From: Stenotrophomonas maltophilia
GTDB taxonomy: Bacteria; Pseudomonadota; Gammaproteobacteria; Xanthomonadales; Xanthomonadaceae
Reading direction: 5' to 3'
Length of the DNA: 64,000 bases
NCBI RefSeq assembly: GCF_004920835.1
Contig: NZ_QFHO01000008.1
Coordinates: 1-64,000 of the forward strand
The notes below the pieces were generated by a model. It saw only the letters and a list, made by a program, of their open reading frames with translations. It did no database searches and was not told where the DNA came from. Below, piece after piece: positions 44,057 through 52,437 of the stretch. Both the position numbers and the translations under genes were made by a program. Position 1 is the first letter of the stretch; every line of letters begins with the position of its first letter.

Positions 44057-46651
44057 ATGTCAGCTTCCCCCCTTGTCGATCGTTGGATCGTACTGAAGTT
44101 CGGCGGCACCTCGGTGTCGCGTCGTCACCGCTGGGACACGATCGGGAAGCTGGCGAAAAAACGCGCGGAAGAGACCGGCTCGCGCGTGCTGGTGGTGGTG
44201 TCGGCGCTGTCCGGGGTCACCAACGAACTGACCGCGATTGCCGATGGCGCGCCGGACAGCCGTGATCGTGTGGCCGCGCTGGTCGAGCGCCACCAGGGCT
44301 TCCTGCAGGAACTGGAGCTGGGCGCCGAGGTGCTGGCCGAACGACTGGCCGTGCTGCAGGGCCTGCTCGATGACCCGCGCGCCGCTGCTCGTCCGCTGGA
44401 CTGGCAGGCCGAGGTACTGGGCCAGGGCGAGTTGTTGTCGTCCAGCCTGGGTGCGGCCTACCTGCGTGCCAGCGGCCTGGATTTCGGCTGGATGGATGCC
44501 CGCCAGTGGCTGGATGCACTGCCGCCACAGCCGAACCAGAGCGACTGGTCGCAGCGCCTGTCGGTGAATTGCCAGTGGCGTGCGGACGCAGCCTGGGCGC
44601 AGCGCTTCCGCGCGCAGCCGACCCGGCTGCTGATTACCCAGGGCTTCATCTCGCGCCACGCCGACGGCGGCACCGCCATCCTCGGTCGTGGTGGTTCGGA
44701 TACCTCGGCGGCGTACTTCGGTGCGCTGCTCGGCGCCAGCCGCGTGGAGATCTGGACCGACGTGCCGGGCATGTTCAGCGCCAATCCCAAGGACGTTCCG
44801 GATGCGCGGCTGCTGACCCGGCTGGACTATTACGAAGCGCAGGAAATCGCCACCACCGGTGCCAAGGTACTGCACCCGCGTTCGATCAAGCCGTGCCGCG
44901 ATGCTGGCGTGCCGATGGCCATTCTCGATACCGAGCGTCCCGAACTGCCGGGTACCAGCATCGACGGCAATGCCGCACCGGTGCCGGGGGTGAAGGCGAT
45001 CAGCCGCCGCAACGGCATCGTGCTGGTGTCGATGGAAGGCATCGGCATGTGGCAGCAGGTCGGCTTCCTGGCCGACGTGTTCAATCTGTTCAAGAAGCAT
45101 GGCCTGTCGGTAGACCTGATCGGCTCGGCCGAGACCAATGTCACCGTGTCGCTGGATCCCTCCGAGAACCTGGTCAACACCGATGTGCTGGCCGCGCTGT
45201 CGGCCGACCTGTCGCAGATCTGCAAGGTGAAGGTGATCGTGCCGTGCGCAGCGATCACCCTGGTCGGTCTCGGCATGCGCTCGCTGCTGCACAAGCTGTC
45301 GGACGTGTGGGCGACCTTCGGCCGCGAACGCGTGCACATGATCTCGCAGTCGTCCAACGACCTGAACCTGACCTTCGTCATCGACGAAGCCGATGCCGAT
45401 GGCCTGCTGCCGATCCTGCACGCCGAACTTATCGACAGCGGCGCGATGCCGGTGGAAGAGACCGAAGTGTTCGGCCCGCGCTGGCGCGAGATTGCCGGCA
45501 CCGTGCGTCCGCGTGGTACGCCGTGGTGGCGCGGCCAGCGTGCGCACCTGCTGCAGCTGGCCGATGCCGGCACCCCGCGTTACGTCTACCACCTGCCGAC
45601 GGTGCGGGCGCGTGCCCGCGCGCTGGCGGCGATCAAGCCGATCGACCAGCGCTACTACGCGATCAAGGCAAACAGCCATCCGGCCATCCTGCAGCTGCTG
45701 GAAGCCGAGGGCTTTGGACTGGAGTGCGTATCGCATGGCGAACTGAAGCACGTGTTCCAGCATCTGCCGGAACTGTCGCCCAAGCGCGTGCTGTTCACCC
45801 CCAGCTTCTGCCCGCGCGAGGAATACGAAGCGGCATTCGCGCTGGGCGTGACCGTCACCGTCGACAATGTCGAGGCGCTGCAGCGCTGGCCGGACCTGTT
45901 CCGCAACCGCGAGCTGTGGCTGCGCGTTGATCTGGGTCGTGGCGAGGGCCACCACGCCAAGGTGCGTACCGGTGGCAAGGATTCCAAGTTCGGCCTGCCG
46001 ATCGCCCGCGTCGACGAGTTCGTGCGCGCGGCTACCGAACTGGGCACCCGCGTGGTCGGCCTGCATGCGCACCTGGGCAGCGGTGTGGAAACCGCGCAGC
46101 ACTGGCGCCTGATGTGCGATGAGCTGGCCGGTTTCGCCCGCCGCATCGGCAGCGTACAGACCATCGACATCGGTGGTGGCCTTCCGATTCCGTACAGCGA
46201 CGAAGACGAGCCGTTCGACCTGGAGGCCTGGGCCGAGGGTCTGGCCGAGGTCAAGGCGCTGCATCCGGCGTTCCGTCTGGCGATCGAACCGGGCCGCTTC
46301 CTGGTGGCCGAATCGGGCGTGCTGCTGACCCATGCCACCCAGGTGGTGGAGAAGGATGGCGTGCGCCGGGTCGGCCTGGATGCGGGCATGAACACCCTGA
46401 TGCGCCCGGCGCTGTACGACGCCTGGCATGACATCGAGAACCTCAGCCGCCAGGGCGGTTATGCCGAAGCGGCGTTTGATGTGGTCGGCCCGATCTGCGA
46501 ATCCAGCGATGTGTTCGGCAAGCGCCGCAAGCTGCCGGTGTCAACCGCGCCGGACGATGTGATGCTGATCGCCGATGCCGGTGCCTACGGCTACGTGATG
46601 TCCAACACCTACAACCAGCGGGCGATGCCGCGCGAAGACGTGATCGAGTGA
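44057..46651 (+). CDS. bifunctional aspartate kinase / diaminopimelate decarboxylase
   Basis: First and last steps of lysine synthesis fused in one 864-residue protein. Residues about 10-465 are aspartokinase (KFGGTS at 14-19; RGGSDTSAAYFGALL; ATTGAKVLHPRSIKP) with C-terminal ACT regulatory regions. Residues about 490-860 are a fold-III PLP decarboxylase: YYAIKANSHPAIL with the PLP lysine, HLGSGVE, GGGLPIPY, IEPGRFLVAESG and the catalytic cysteine in GPICESSDVF. The fusion is typical of Xanthomonadaceae. Followed 79 bases later by murL. Confidence 0.96.
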   Translation: MSASPLVDRWIVLKFGGTSVSRRHRWDTIGKLAKKRAEETGSRVLVVVSALSGVTNELTAIADGAPDSRDRVAALVERHQGFLQELELGAEVLAERLAVLQGLLDDPRAAARPLDWQAEVLGQGELLSSSLGAAYLRASGLDFGWMDARQWLDALPPQPNQSDWSQRLSVNCQWRADAAWAQRFRAQPTRLLITQGFISRHADGGTAILGRGGSDTSAAYFGALLGASRVEIWTDVPGMFSANPKDVPDARLLTRLDYYEAQEIATTGAKVLHPRSIKPCRDAGVPMAILDTERPELPGTSIDGNAAPVPGVKAISRRNGIVLVSMEGIGMWQQVGFLADVFNLFKKHGLSVDLIGSAETNVTVSLDPSENLVNTDVLAALSADLSQICKVKVIVPCAAITLVGLGMRSLLHKLSDVWATFGRERVHMISQSSNDLNLTFVIDEADADGLLPILHAELIDSGAMPVEETEVFGPRWREIAGTVRPRGTPWWRGQRAHLLQLADAGTPRYVYHLPTVRARARALAAIKPIDQRYYAIKANSHPAILQLLEAEGFGLECVSHGELKHVFQHLPELSPKRVLFTPSFCPREEYEAAFALGVTVTVDNVEALQRWPDLFRNRELWLRVDLGRGEGHHAKVRTGGKDSKFGLPIARVDEFVRAATELGTRVVGLHAHLGSGVETAQHWRLMCDELAGFARRIGSVQTIDIGGGLPIPYSDEDEPFDLEAWAEGLAEVKALHPAFRLAIEPGRFLVAESGVLLTHATQVVEKDGVRRVGLDAGMNTLMRPALYDAWHDIENLSRQGGYAEAAFDVVGPICESSDVFGKRRKLPVSTAPDDVMLIADAGAYGYVMSNTYNQRAMPREDVIE

Positions 46652-46730
46652 TCGCTGCCTTCCGCGCCCTGCACCCGCCCACCGACACCTCCCGCGCCTG
46701 CGCGCGGGCAGGTGCCTGACCGGATACACC

Positions 46731-48083
46731 ATGACTGCTTTCGATAAACACCAGGTTTCCCGCTTCCGCTTCGTCCGCTGCGAATTCGCCGCGGACACTG
46801 GCGTGGCCAAGCTGGTCTACGCCTTCGACGACGGCCCGGAAATGGTGGAAACCATCACCGTTCCCGGCGCGCCGTTCGTACTGGACCAGGCGCGTGCCGC
46901 CGCCGTGCAGCGAGCGCTGCAGCTGCTGCACCTGATTGCCGGTGTCAGCTACTACAAGGCGGGCGTGCCGGAGACGGTCAGCATCGACAGCTACAACATT
47001 GATGCCGAAACCGCTGCGCTGGTGGAGACGGTCTACCTCAATGGCCTGGGCGAATTTGCCTACCGCAACGGCCTGAACCTGCGCGGGCGCTTCCGCCTGC
47101 CGGTACAGGGCGAAGCGGTGCAGGCACCGGTGCTGGGCCTGCAGCCGCACGCGCTGGTGGCAATTGGCGGCGGCAAGGATTCGCTGGTCAGCATCGAAGC
47201 GCTGCGCCGTGCCGGCGTGGACGAGACGGTGACCTGGATCGGTGGCTCGCAGCTGATCCGCGCCTGTGCCGAGCGCACCGGCCTGCCGACGCTGAACCTG
47301 GGCCGCGCGCTGGCGCCGGAACTGTTCGAGCTCAACCGCCAGGGCGCCTGGAACGGGCATATCCCGGTTACCGCGGTGAACTCGGCGATCATGGTGCTGG
47401 CCGCGCTGCTGCAGGGCGTGGACCAGGTGGTGTTCTCGAACGAACGTTCGGCCAGCTACGGCAGCCAGATTCCGGGCACCGGTGAAGTCAACCATCAGTG
47501 GTCCAAGGGCTGGGCGTTCGAGCAGGCGTTCGGCAGCCATGTGCAGAAGCAGCTGGCCGCCGATCTGCAGTACTACTCGCTGCTGCGGCCGATGTCCGAG
47601 TTGGCGGTTGCGCGCCAGTTCGCCAAGACCGATTTCTACGACGCGCACTTCTCCAGCTGCAACCGCAACTTCCACATCCTCGGCGAGCGCCCGGTGAACC
47701 GCTGGTGCGGTGTCTGCCCGAAGTGCCACTTCGTGTTCCTGGCACTGGCCCCGTTCATGCCCAAGACGCGCCTGGTACGCATCTTCGGCCGCAACCTGCT
47801 GGATGACATCGAGCAGGCTGGCGGCTTCGACGCACTGCTGGAATTCCAGGACCACAAGCCGTTCGAGTGCGTGGGCGAAGGCCGCGAGTCGCGCGCAGCG
47901 ATGGCAACCCTGGCGCAGCGCGCCGAGTGGAAGGAAGACGTGCTGGTGAAGCGCTTCTGCAATGAGATTCAGCCGCAGTTGGATGCCGCCGAACTGGAAC
48001 TGGCACCGCTGTTGCAGCTGCAGGGCGAATACCGTATTCCGGCTGCGCTGTGGGAACGGGTACGTGAAGATTTCGAAGCTTGA
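46731..48083 (+). CDS. murL: UDP-MurNAc-L-Ala-L-Glu epimerase MurL
   Basis: Epimerises the terminal L-Glu of UDP-MurNAc-L-Ala-L-Glu to D-Glu, using ATP, in an alternative peptidoglycan route described in Xanthomonas. The 450-residue product has the nucleotide loop [19 protein letters not shown] (PP-loop-like) and a cysteine cluster in [12 protein letters not shown]. Assignment is strengthened by the overlapping downstream MurD2 ligase, its known partner. Ends 20 bases inside the murD2 coding region. Confidence 0.92.
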   Translation: MTAFDKHQVSRFRFVRCEFAADTGVAKLVYAFDDGPEMVETITVPGAPFVLDQARAAAVQRALQLLHLIAGVSYYKAGVPETVSIDSYNIDAETAALVETVYLNGLGEFAYRNGLNLRGRFRLPVQGEAVQAPVLGLQPHALVAIGGGKDSLVSIEALRRAGVDETVTWIGGSQLIRACAERTGLPTLNLGRALAPELFELNRQGAWNGHIPVTAVNSAIMVLAALLQGVDQVVFSNERSASYGSQIPGTGEVNHQWSKGWAFEQAFGSHVQKQLAADLQYYSLLRPMSELAVARQFAKTDFYDAHFSSCNRNFHILGERPVNRWCGVCPKCHFVFLALAPFMPKTRLVRIFGRNLLDDIEQAGGFDALLEFQDHKPFECVGEGRESRAAMATLAQRAEWKEDVLVKRFCNEIQPQLDAAELELAPLLQLQGEYRIPAALWERVREDFEA

Positions 48084-49473
48084 AGGAAAGCGCGTTGCGC
48101 TGTGGGGCTGGGGCCGCGAGGGCCGCGCCGCGTTTGCGGTGCTGCGTTCGCGCCTGCCCGGGCTTGGCCTGAGCCTGTTCTGTCCAGCTGCCGAAGTCGA
48201 GGCAGCGCGTGCGGAAACACACGGTGCGCTGGACGTCCGTGGTGAGCCGTCGGCCGAGGCGCTGGCTGCCTTCGATGTGGTGATCAAGTCGCCGGGCATC
48301 AGCCCTTACCAGCAAATCGCGCTGGCCGCCGCCGCGCAGGGCACCACTTTCATCGGCGGCACTGCTCTGTGGTTTGCCGAGCATGCGGGTGCTGATGGCA
48401 TCGTGCACGACACCGTGTGCGTGACCGGTACCAAGGGCAAGAGCACCACCACCGCGCTGGTCGCGCACCTGCTGCGTGCCGCCGGCCACCGCACCGGCCT
48501 GGTCGGCAACATCGGCCTGCCGCTGCTGGAAGCGCTGGACCCGCAACCCGCGCCCGAGTACTGGGCGGTGGAACTGTCCAGTTACCAGACCGGCGAAGTG
48601 GCCCGCAGTGGCGCCCGCCCGCAGGTGGCGGTGGTGCTGAACCTGTTCCCGGAACACCTGGACTGGCACGGCAGCGAGCAGCGTTACATCGACGACAAGC
48701 TGCGGCTGGTGACTGAAGCCGCACCGCGCATCGCCGTGCTCAACGCCGCCGATCCGCATCTGGCCGCGCTGTCTCTGCCTGACAGCGAAGTGGTCTGGTT
48801 CAACCAGCCGCAGGGTTGGCATATGCGCGGTGACATCGTGCATCGCGGTGAGCAGGCGGTGTTCGACACCCGCAACACGCCACTGCCGGGCCGCCACAAC
48901 CGTGGCAACCTATGCGCGGTACTGGCCGCTCTGGAAGCGCTGGGGCTGGATGCCGTGGCGCTGGCGCCGGCGGTGCAGGACTTCCGTCCGTTGCCGAATC
49001 GCCTGCAGCGCATCGGCGTGGCCGATGGCCTGACCTACGTCAACGATTCAATCAGCACCACGCCGCATGCCAGCCTGGCAGCGCTGGAGTGCTTCGCCGG
49101 CCAGCGCATCGCGCTGCTGGTGGGCGGACATGATCGCGGCCTGGACTGGAGCGATTTCATGCAGCACATGGCCCACGACGTGCCGCCGGTGGAGATCGTG
49201 ACCATGGGCAGCAACGGCCCGCGCATCCACGCGATGCTGCAGCCGCTGGCCGATGCCGGCCGCTTCGGCCTGCACGCGGCCGGTGACCTGCCCGAAGCGA
49301 TGGCGCTGGCACGCGCGGCGCTGGGTACGCAGGGCGGGGTGGTGCTGCTGTCGCCGGGCGCGCCGAGTTTTGGTGCCTACCGCGATTACGTGGCTCGTGG
49401 TCGCCATTTCGCCGAGCTGGCCGGCTTCGACCCGGACAGCAACAGCGCGATTCCGGGGTTGGGCATCGTTTGA
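48064..49473 (+). CDS. murD2: UDP-MurNAc-L-Ala--L-glutamate ligase MurD2
   Basis: A Mur-ligase that adds L-Glu (instead of the D-Glu used by MurD) to UDP-MurNAc-L-Ala, before MurL epimerises it. The 469-residue product has the ATP loop TGTKGKSTT (about 121-129), [11 protein letters not shown], and [17 protein letters not shown] with the C-terminal domain. The start is the GTG at 48064, which overlaps murL by 20 bases, giving an N-terminal Rossmann-like domain ([15 protein letters not shown]). Confidence 0.92.
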   Translation: MKISKLEGKRVALWGWGREGRAAFAVLRSRLPGLGLSLFCPAAEVEAARAETHGALDVRGEPSAEALAAFDVVIKSPGISPYQQIALAAAAQGTTFIGGTALWFAEHAGADGIVHDTVCVTGTKGKSTTTALVAHLLRAAGHRTGLVGNIGLPLLEALDPQPAPEYWAVELSSYQTGEVARSGARPQVAVVLNLFPEHLDWHGSEQRYIDDKLRLVTEAAPRIAVLNAADPHLAALSLPDSEVVWFNQPQGWHMRGDIVHRGEQAVFDTRNTPLPGRHNRGNLCAVLAALEALGLDAVALAPAVQDFRPLPNRLQRIGVADGLTYVNDSISTTPHASLAALECFAGQRIALLVGGHDRGLDWSDFMQHMAHDVPPVEIVTMGSNGPRIHAMLQPLADAGRFGLHAAGDLPEAMALARAALGTQGGVVLLSPGAPSFGAYRDYVARGRHFAELAGFDPDSNSAIPGLGIV

Positions 49474-49484
49474 GCCACCGGTCC

Positions 49485-49523
49485 GGGGTCGGATCCCTTT
49501 CCGCAGGAAAGGGCTCTGACCCC
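49485..49523. repeat. RAYT-type GGGGTC palindrome, dispersed copy
   Basis: GGGGTCGGATCCCTTT, a 7-base centre, then AAAGGGCTCTGACCCC, 11 bases after the murD2 stop. Same family and nearly the same sequence as 22251-22289 and the RAYT-flanking palindromes; the left arm is one base closer to the 22251 copy (GTCGG rather than GTCAG). Confidence 0.9.
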
Positions 49524-49543
49524 AGCGGGATCCTGTGCATCCC

Positions 49544-49591
49544 ATCCACGCATGGCGTGGATCTACTGTAGAGCCGAGCCCACGCTCGGCT
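49544..49591. repeat. two adjacent SMAG-type palindromes
   Basis: ATCCACGCATGGCGTGGAT then CTAC (49544-49566, inverted GTAG) and GTAGAGCCGAGCCCACGCTC.. (49568-49591) stand back to back between murD2 (plus) and the SMI1 gene (minus), just after the GGGGTC palindrome. Three repeat units of two families are thus packed in about 110 bases. Confidence 0.85.
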
Positions 49592-49596
49592 GGATT

Positions 49597-50190
49597 TCAG
49601 TCGTCCTGATCGATGAACGCGTAATCGCCATCAATCAACTGCTGCAGGTACGCATCGAAGCTCGGCGCGATGACTGCATAGCTGTCCGGATCGTGCAGGT
49701 AGCGCACCACCTGGCCGACGGTGCCGCCTGGTGCCGGGTCGAAATCCAGGTAGAGCATCGAGGTGCCGCCGTTGTTCATGCAGTGCGAGAAGCACAGGCG
49801 ACGGTCCATCGGCAGATCGGGGTCGATGCCATCGCCGAGGATCTCCGGCTCGTCGTCCAGCCACTCTTCGTAGATCGAGCGGATGCTGTCGTCCCACTGC
49901 CGCTGGTCTTCGAAGACCTGCGCCACCGAACGCAGGTAGTACGGATAGCCACCTTCCTCCACGTCCGAGCCGAGCATCAGCACGCAGACCTCGCCGCCGG
50001 GGTACTCGCGGAAGTGCGTGCCATCCACGCGCGACAGCAACGCGACCAGACTGTCCGGAACCTGCGGCCACTGCGCACGCAGGCGCTGCAGGTCTTCGGC
50101 GTTGGCGCCCTGCACGTGGCCCCACTGCGGGGCATCGTCGGCAGGCAGGCGTGGAATCAGGCCAGACAGAAAGCGATCAACCAGGTTCAT
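49597..50190 (-). CDS. SMI1/KNR4 family protein
   Basis: A 197-residue acidic protein with an SMI1/KNR4-type fold (EDLQRLRAQWPQVPDSLVALLSRVDG; GGTSMLYLDFDPAPGGTVGQVVRY; APSFDAYLQQLIDG). Such proteins are frequent immunity proteins of contact-dependent or polymorphic toxins, but many are stand-alone with unknown role; no toxin gene is nearby. Its start codon lies 4 bases from a terminal-inverted-repeat element that fills the promoter region. Confidence 0.85.
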   Translation of the reverse strand: MNLVDRFLSGLIPRLPADDAPQWGHVQGANAEDLQRLRAQWPQVPDSLVALLSRVDGTHFREYPGGEVCVLMLGSDVEEGGYPYYLRSVAQVFEDQRQWDDSIRSIYEEWLDDEPEILGDGIDPDLPMDRRLCFSHCMNNGGTSMLYLDFDPAPGGTVGQVVRYLHDPDSYAVIAPSFDAYLQQLIDGDYAFIDQDD

Positions 50191-50193
50191 GCG

Positions 50194-50306
50194 AAAAAGG
50201 GGACGGAGGGGATTAAGTCGTATCCAACCACACCTGCGTCACGTCGCCAATGCAGAATGCGACGCGGGAGGGGCAAATACGGCTTAATCCCCTCCGTCCC
50301 CTTTTT
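50194..50306. repeat. 113-bp element with perfect 24-bp terminal inverted repeats
   Basis: Ends AAAAAGGGGACGGAGGGG (50194-) and its reverse complement ending at 50306 are identical over 24 bases; the repeat extends a few bases further with one mismatch. The 65-base centre has no reading frame. Looks like a MITE or a long REP-like element. It fills nearly all of the 132-base space between the divergent SMI1 and hydrolase genes. Confidence 0.88.
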
Positions 50307-50322
50307 CTTGCGGAGCAGGCGC

Positions 50323-51114
50323 ATGAATCGTTGGCGATGCGGTGTAGCGGTGATGCTGGGGCTGGCGGCGATGCCGGCGTGGGCGGCAATGAAGACGCAG
50401 CCGGTGGAGTGGAAACACCAGGGCACGACCTTCAGTGGCGTGCTGGTCTATGACGACGGCGACAACGACAAGCGTCCCGGTCTGGTGATGGTGCCGAACT
50501 GGAAGGGCGTGAACGAATCGGCGGTCGAGAAGGCCAAACAGCTGGCTGGCGATGACTACGTGGTGCTGGTGGCCGATGTGTACGGCAAGGGCGTGCGGCC
50601 GAAGACCGATGCCGAGGCCGGGCCGGTGGCGACCAAGCTGCGCAATGACCGGTCGCTGCTGCGCGCACGCGCGCTGGAGGCGGTGAACGTGCTCAAGGCC
50701 CAGGCCGGCAAGACGCCGCTCGATGCGAACCGGATCGGCGCGGTGGGCTTCTGTTTCGGCGGCACCACGGTGCTGGAGCTGGCCCGTGCCGGTGCGCCGC
50801 TGGCCGGTGTGGTCAGCCTGCACGGCGGGCTGGGTTCGCCGCTGCCGGCGCAGGCCGGTGGCACGCACCCATCGGTGCTGGTGCTCAATGGCGCCGATGA
50901 CAAGAGCGTGAGCGCCGAGGACATCGCCGGTTTCCAGAAGGAAATGAACGCGGCCAAGGTCGACTGGGAATTCACCAACTACAGCGGGGCAGTGCACTGC
51001 TTCGCCGAGCGCGATGCCAACAGCCCGCCGGGCTGCCAGTACAACGAACGGGCGGCCAAGCGCGCGTGGAAGGCGCTGGATGAGTTCTTCGAGGAGCGCT
51101 TCGAGAAACGCTGA
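50323..51114 (+). CDS. exported dienelactone hydrolase family protein
   Basis: A 263-residue alpha/beta hydrolase with signal peptide about 1-22 (MPAWA). The DLH catalytic set is visible: nucleophile Cys144 (GFCFGGTTV), Asp192 or 193 (NGADDKSV) and His225 (SGAVHCF). Natural substrate unknown; the family includes enzymes active on lactones and other esters. Its promoter must lie in or at the edge of the TIR element upstream. Confidence 0.87.
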   Translation: MNRWRCGVAVMLGLAAMPAWAAMKTQPVEWKHQGTTFSGVLVYDDGDNDKRPGLVMVPNWKGVNESAVEKAKQLAGDDYVVLVADVYGKGVRPKTDAEAGPVATKLRNDRSLLRARALEAVNVLKAQAGKTPLDANRIGAVGFCFGGTTVLELARAGAPLAGVVSLHGGLGSPLPAQAGGTHPSVLVLNGADDKSVSAEDIAGFQKEMNAAKVDWEFTNYSGAVHCFAERDANSPPGCQYNERAAKRAWKALDEFFEERFEKR

Positions 51115-51121
51115 AGAGATA

Positions 51122-51216
51122 TGCCGACCAACGGTCGGCACCTACCGATGTTTCAGTGCCGACCAACGGTCGGCACCTACCGGTCATTGTGGGTGCCGAC
51201 CGTTGCTCGGCACACC
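51122..51216. repeat. three SMAG-type palindromes in 95 bases
   Basis: TGCCGACCAACGGTCGGCAC at 51122-51145 and 51156-51180, both ending CCTAC (inverted GTAG), and GGTGCCGACCGTTGCTCGGC at 51191-51216 in a diverged third copy. They fill the gap between the DLH gene (plus) and ispB (minus). Two copies are identical over 24 bases. Confidence 0.87.
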
Positions 51217-51224
51217 TCCGCTGG

Positions 51225-52223
51225 TCAATGCGAACGCTGCACCGCGTAGCGGGCCAGGCCGCGCAGGGCGGCCACGGCATCGTTGTCGCCCAGGCCATCG
51301 AGCGCGCGCTCGGCGGCTTCGGCATACTCCTCGGCACGCGCACGGCTGTACTCGAGTCCGCCGGTGGCGCGGATCGCGGCCAGCACTTCCGGCATCGCCG
51401 AGGCGTCGCCGTCCTGCACGATGGTGCGCAGGCGCTCGCGGGTGGCGTCGTCGGAGTGGGCCATCGCGTGGATCAGCGGCAGAGTCGCCTTGCCCTCGGC
51501 GAGGTCGTCGCCCAGGTTCTTGCCCAGCTCCTCGGCATTGGCCGAGTAGTCCAGCACGTCGTCGGCGATCTGGAACGCGTAGCCCAGGTGCATGCCGTAG
51601 TCGAACAGGGCCTGCTGGGTGGCTTCGTCCACGCCGCTGGCCAGCGCGCCCAGGCGGGTACCGGCAGCGAACAGGACCGCGGTCTTGCGCTCGATCACGC
51701 GCAGGTAGGCCGCTTCGTCGGTATCCGGGTTGTGCACGTGCAGCAGCTGCAGCACTTCACCCTCGGCGATGCGGTTGGTGGCATCGGCCAGGATCTGCAT
51801 CACCGACATGCGCTCCAGCTCGACCATCAGCTGGAAGCTGCGCGAGTACAGGAAGTCGCCGACCAGCACGCTGGGTGCGTTGCCCCACAGCGCGTTGGCG
51901 GTGCTGCGGCCGCGGCGCAGGCTGGATTCGTCCACCACGTCGTCGTGCAGCAGGGTGGAGGTGTGGATGAACTCGATGATCGCCGCCAGCTGGTGGTGAT
52001 CCGGGCCGGCCTGGCCGACCGCATGGCCGGCCAGCATCACCAGCATCGGGCGCAGGCGCTTGCCGCCGGCGGAAATGATGTGATCGGCGATCTGGTTGAT
52101 CAGCACGACGTCCGAGGACAGCCGGCGCCGGATCAGGGCGTCGACGGCGGCCATGTCGGCCGCGGCAAGCGACTGGATCTGGGGCAGGCCCAGGGCGGGA
52201 CGGGTGTCTTCGGTGATGGTCAT
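51225..52223 (-). CDS. ispB: all-trans polyprenyl diphosphate synthase (octaprenyl type)
   Basis: Makes the polyprenyl tail of ubiquinone from farnesyl and isopentenyl diphosphate. The 332-residue product has the first Asp-rich motif DDVVD (94-98), GGKRLRP (about 53-60) and the second QIADDVLDY. Chain length is not certain from sequence; ubiquinone-8 and hence octaprenyl is the family norm. ATG 52223. Divergent from the alpha-glucosidase gene across 214 bases. Confidence 0.92.
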   Translation of the reverse strand: MTITEDTRPALGLPQIQSLAAADMAAVDALIRRRLSSDVVLINQIADHIISAGGKRLRPMLVMLAGHAVGQAGPDHHQLAAIIEFIHTSTLLHDDVVDESSLRRGRSTANALWGNAPSVLVGDFLYSRSFQLMVELERMSVMQILADATNRIAEGEVLQLLHVHNPDTDEAAYLRVIERKTAVLFAAGTRLGALASGVDEATQQALFDYGMHLGYAFQIADDVLDYSANAEELGKNLGDDLAEGKATLPLIHAMAHSDDATRERLRTIVQDGDASAMPEVLAAIRATGGLEYSRARAEEYAEAAERALDGLGDNDAVAALRGLARYAVQRSH

Positions 52224-52328
52224 GCGATCAGGCTTTCAGGCTCATCGCTGATTATAGGCGTTGCCTGTGAATTCGGGCGCAAACCGGGCTGGCCGACGTC
52301 CTTGGCCCGGCCACGGCTGCCGCCCGCG

Positions 52329-52342
52329 TGAATACGTATGCA
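52329..52342. promoter_or_regulatory. probable LacI-family operator, copy 1
   Basis: TGAATACGTATGCA is an imperfect palindrome with a central CG, matching 12 of 14 positions to its reverse complement. It lies 96 bases upstream of the alpha-glucosidase start. The same sequence occurs at 57131-57144 (inverted) and 59348-59361, both ahead of other starch/maltose genes. Confidence 0.75.
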
Positions 52343-52437
52343 GGTTGCGCCAAGCCCGGGGACCCACCGCTAAGCTTGCGGCATCAGGATTTCGGCCCGC
52401 TCCCGGCGGGTCCCGCACGCCCGGAGGGGGGCTGTCG

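Noticed and set aside
50194..50306. Small RNA gene
   Set aside because: The perfect terminal inverted repeat suggests a hairpin element, but no promoter or terminator typical of an sRNA could be identified.
51122..51216. Possible CRISPR array
   Set aside because: Only three palindromic units of variable orientation, no equal-length unique spacers and no cas genes.
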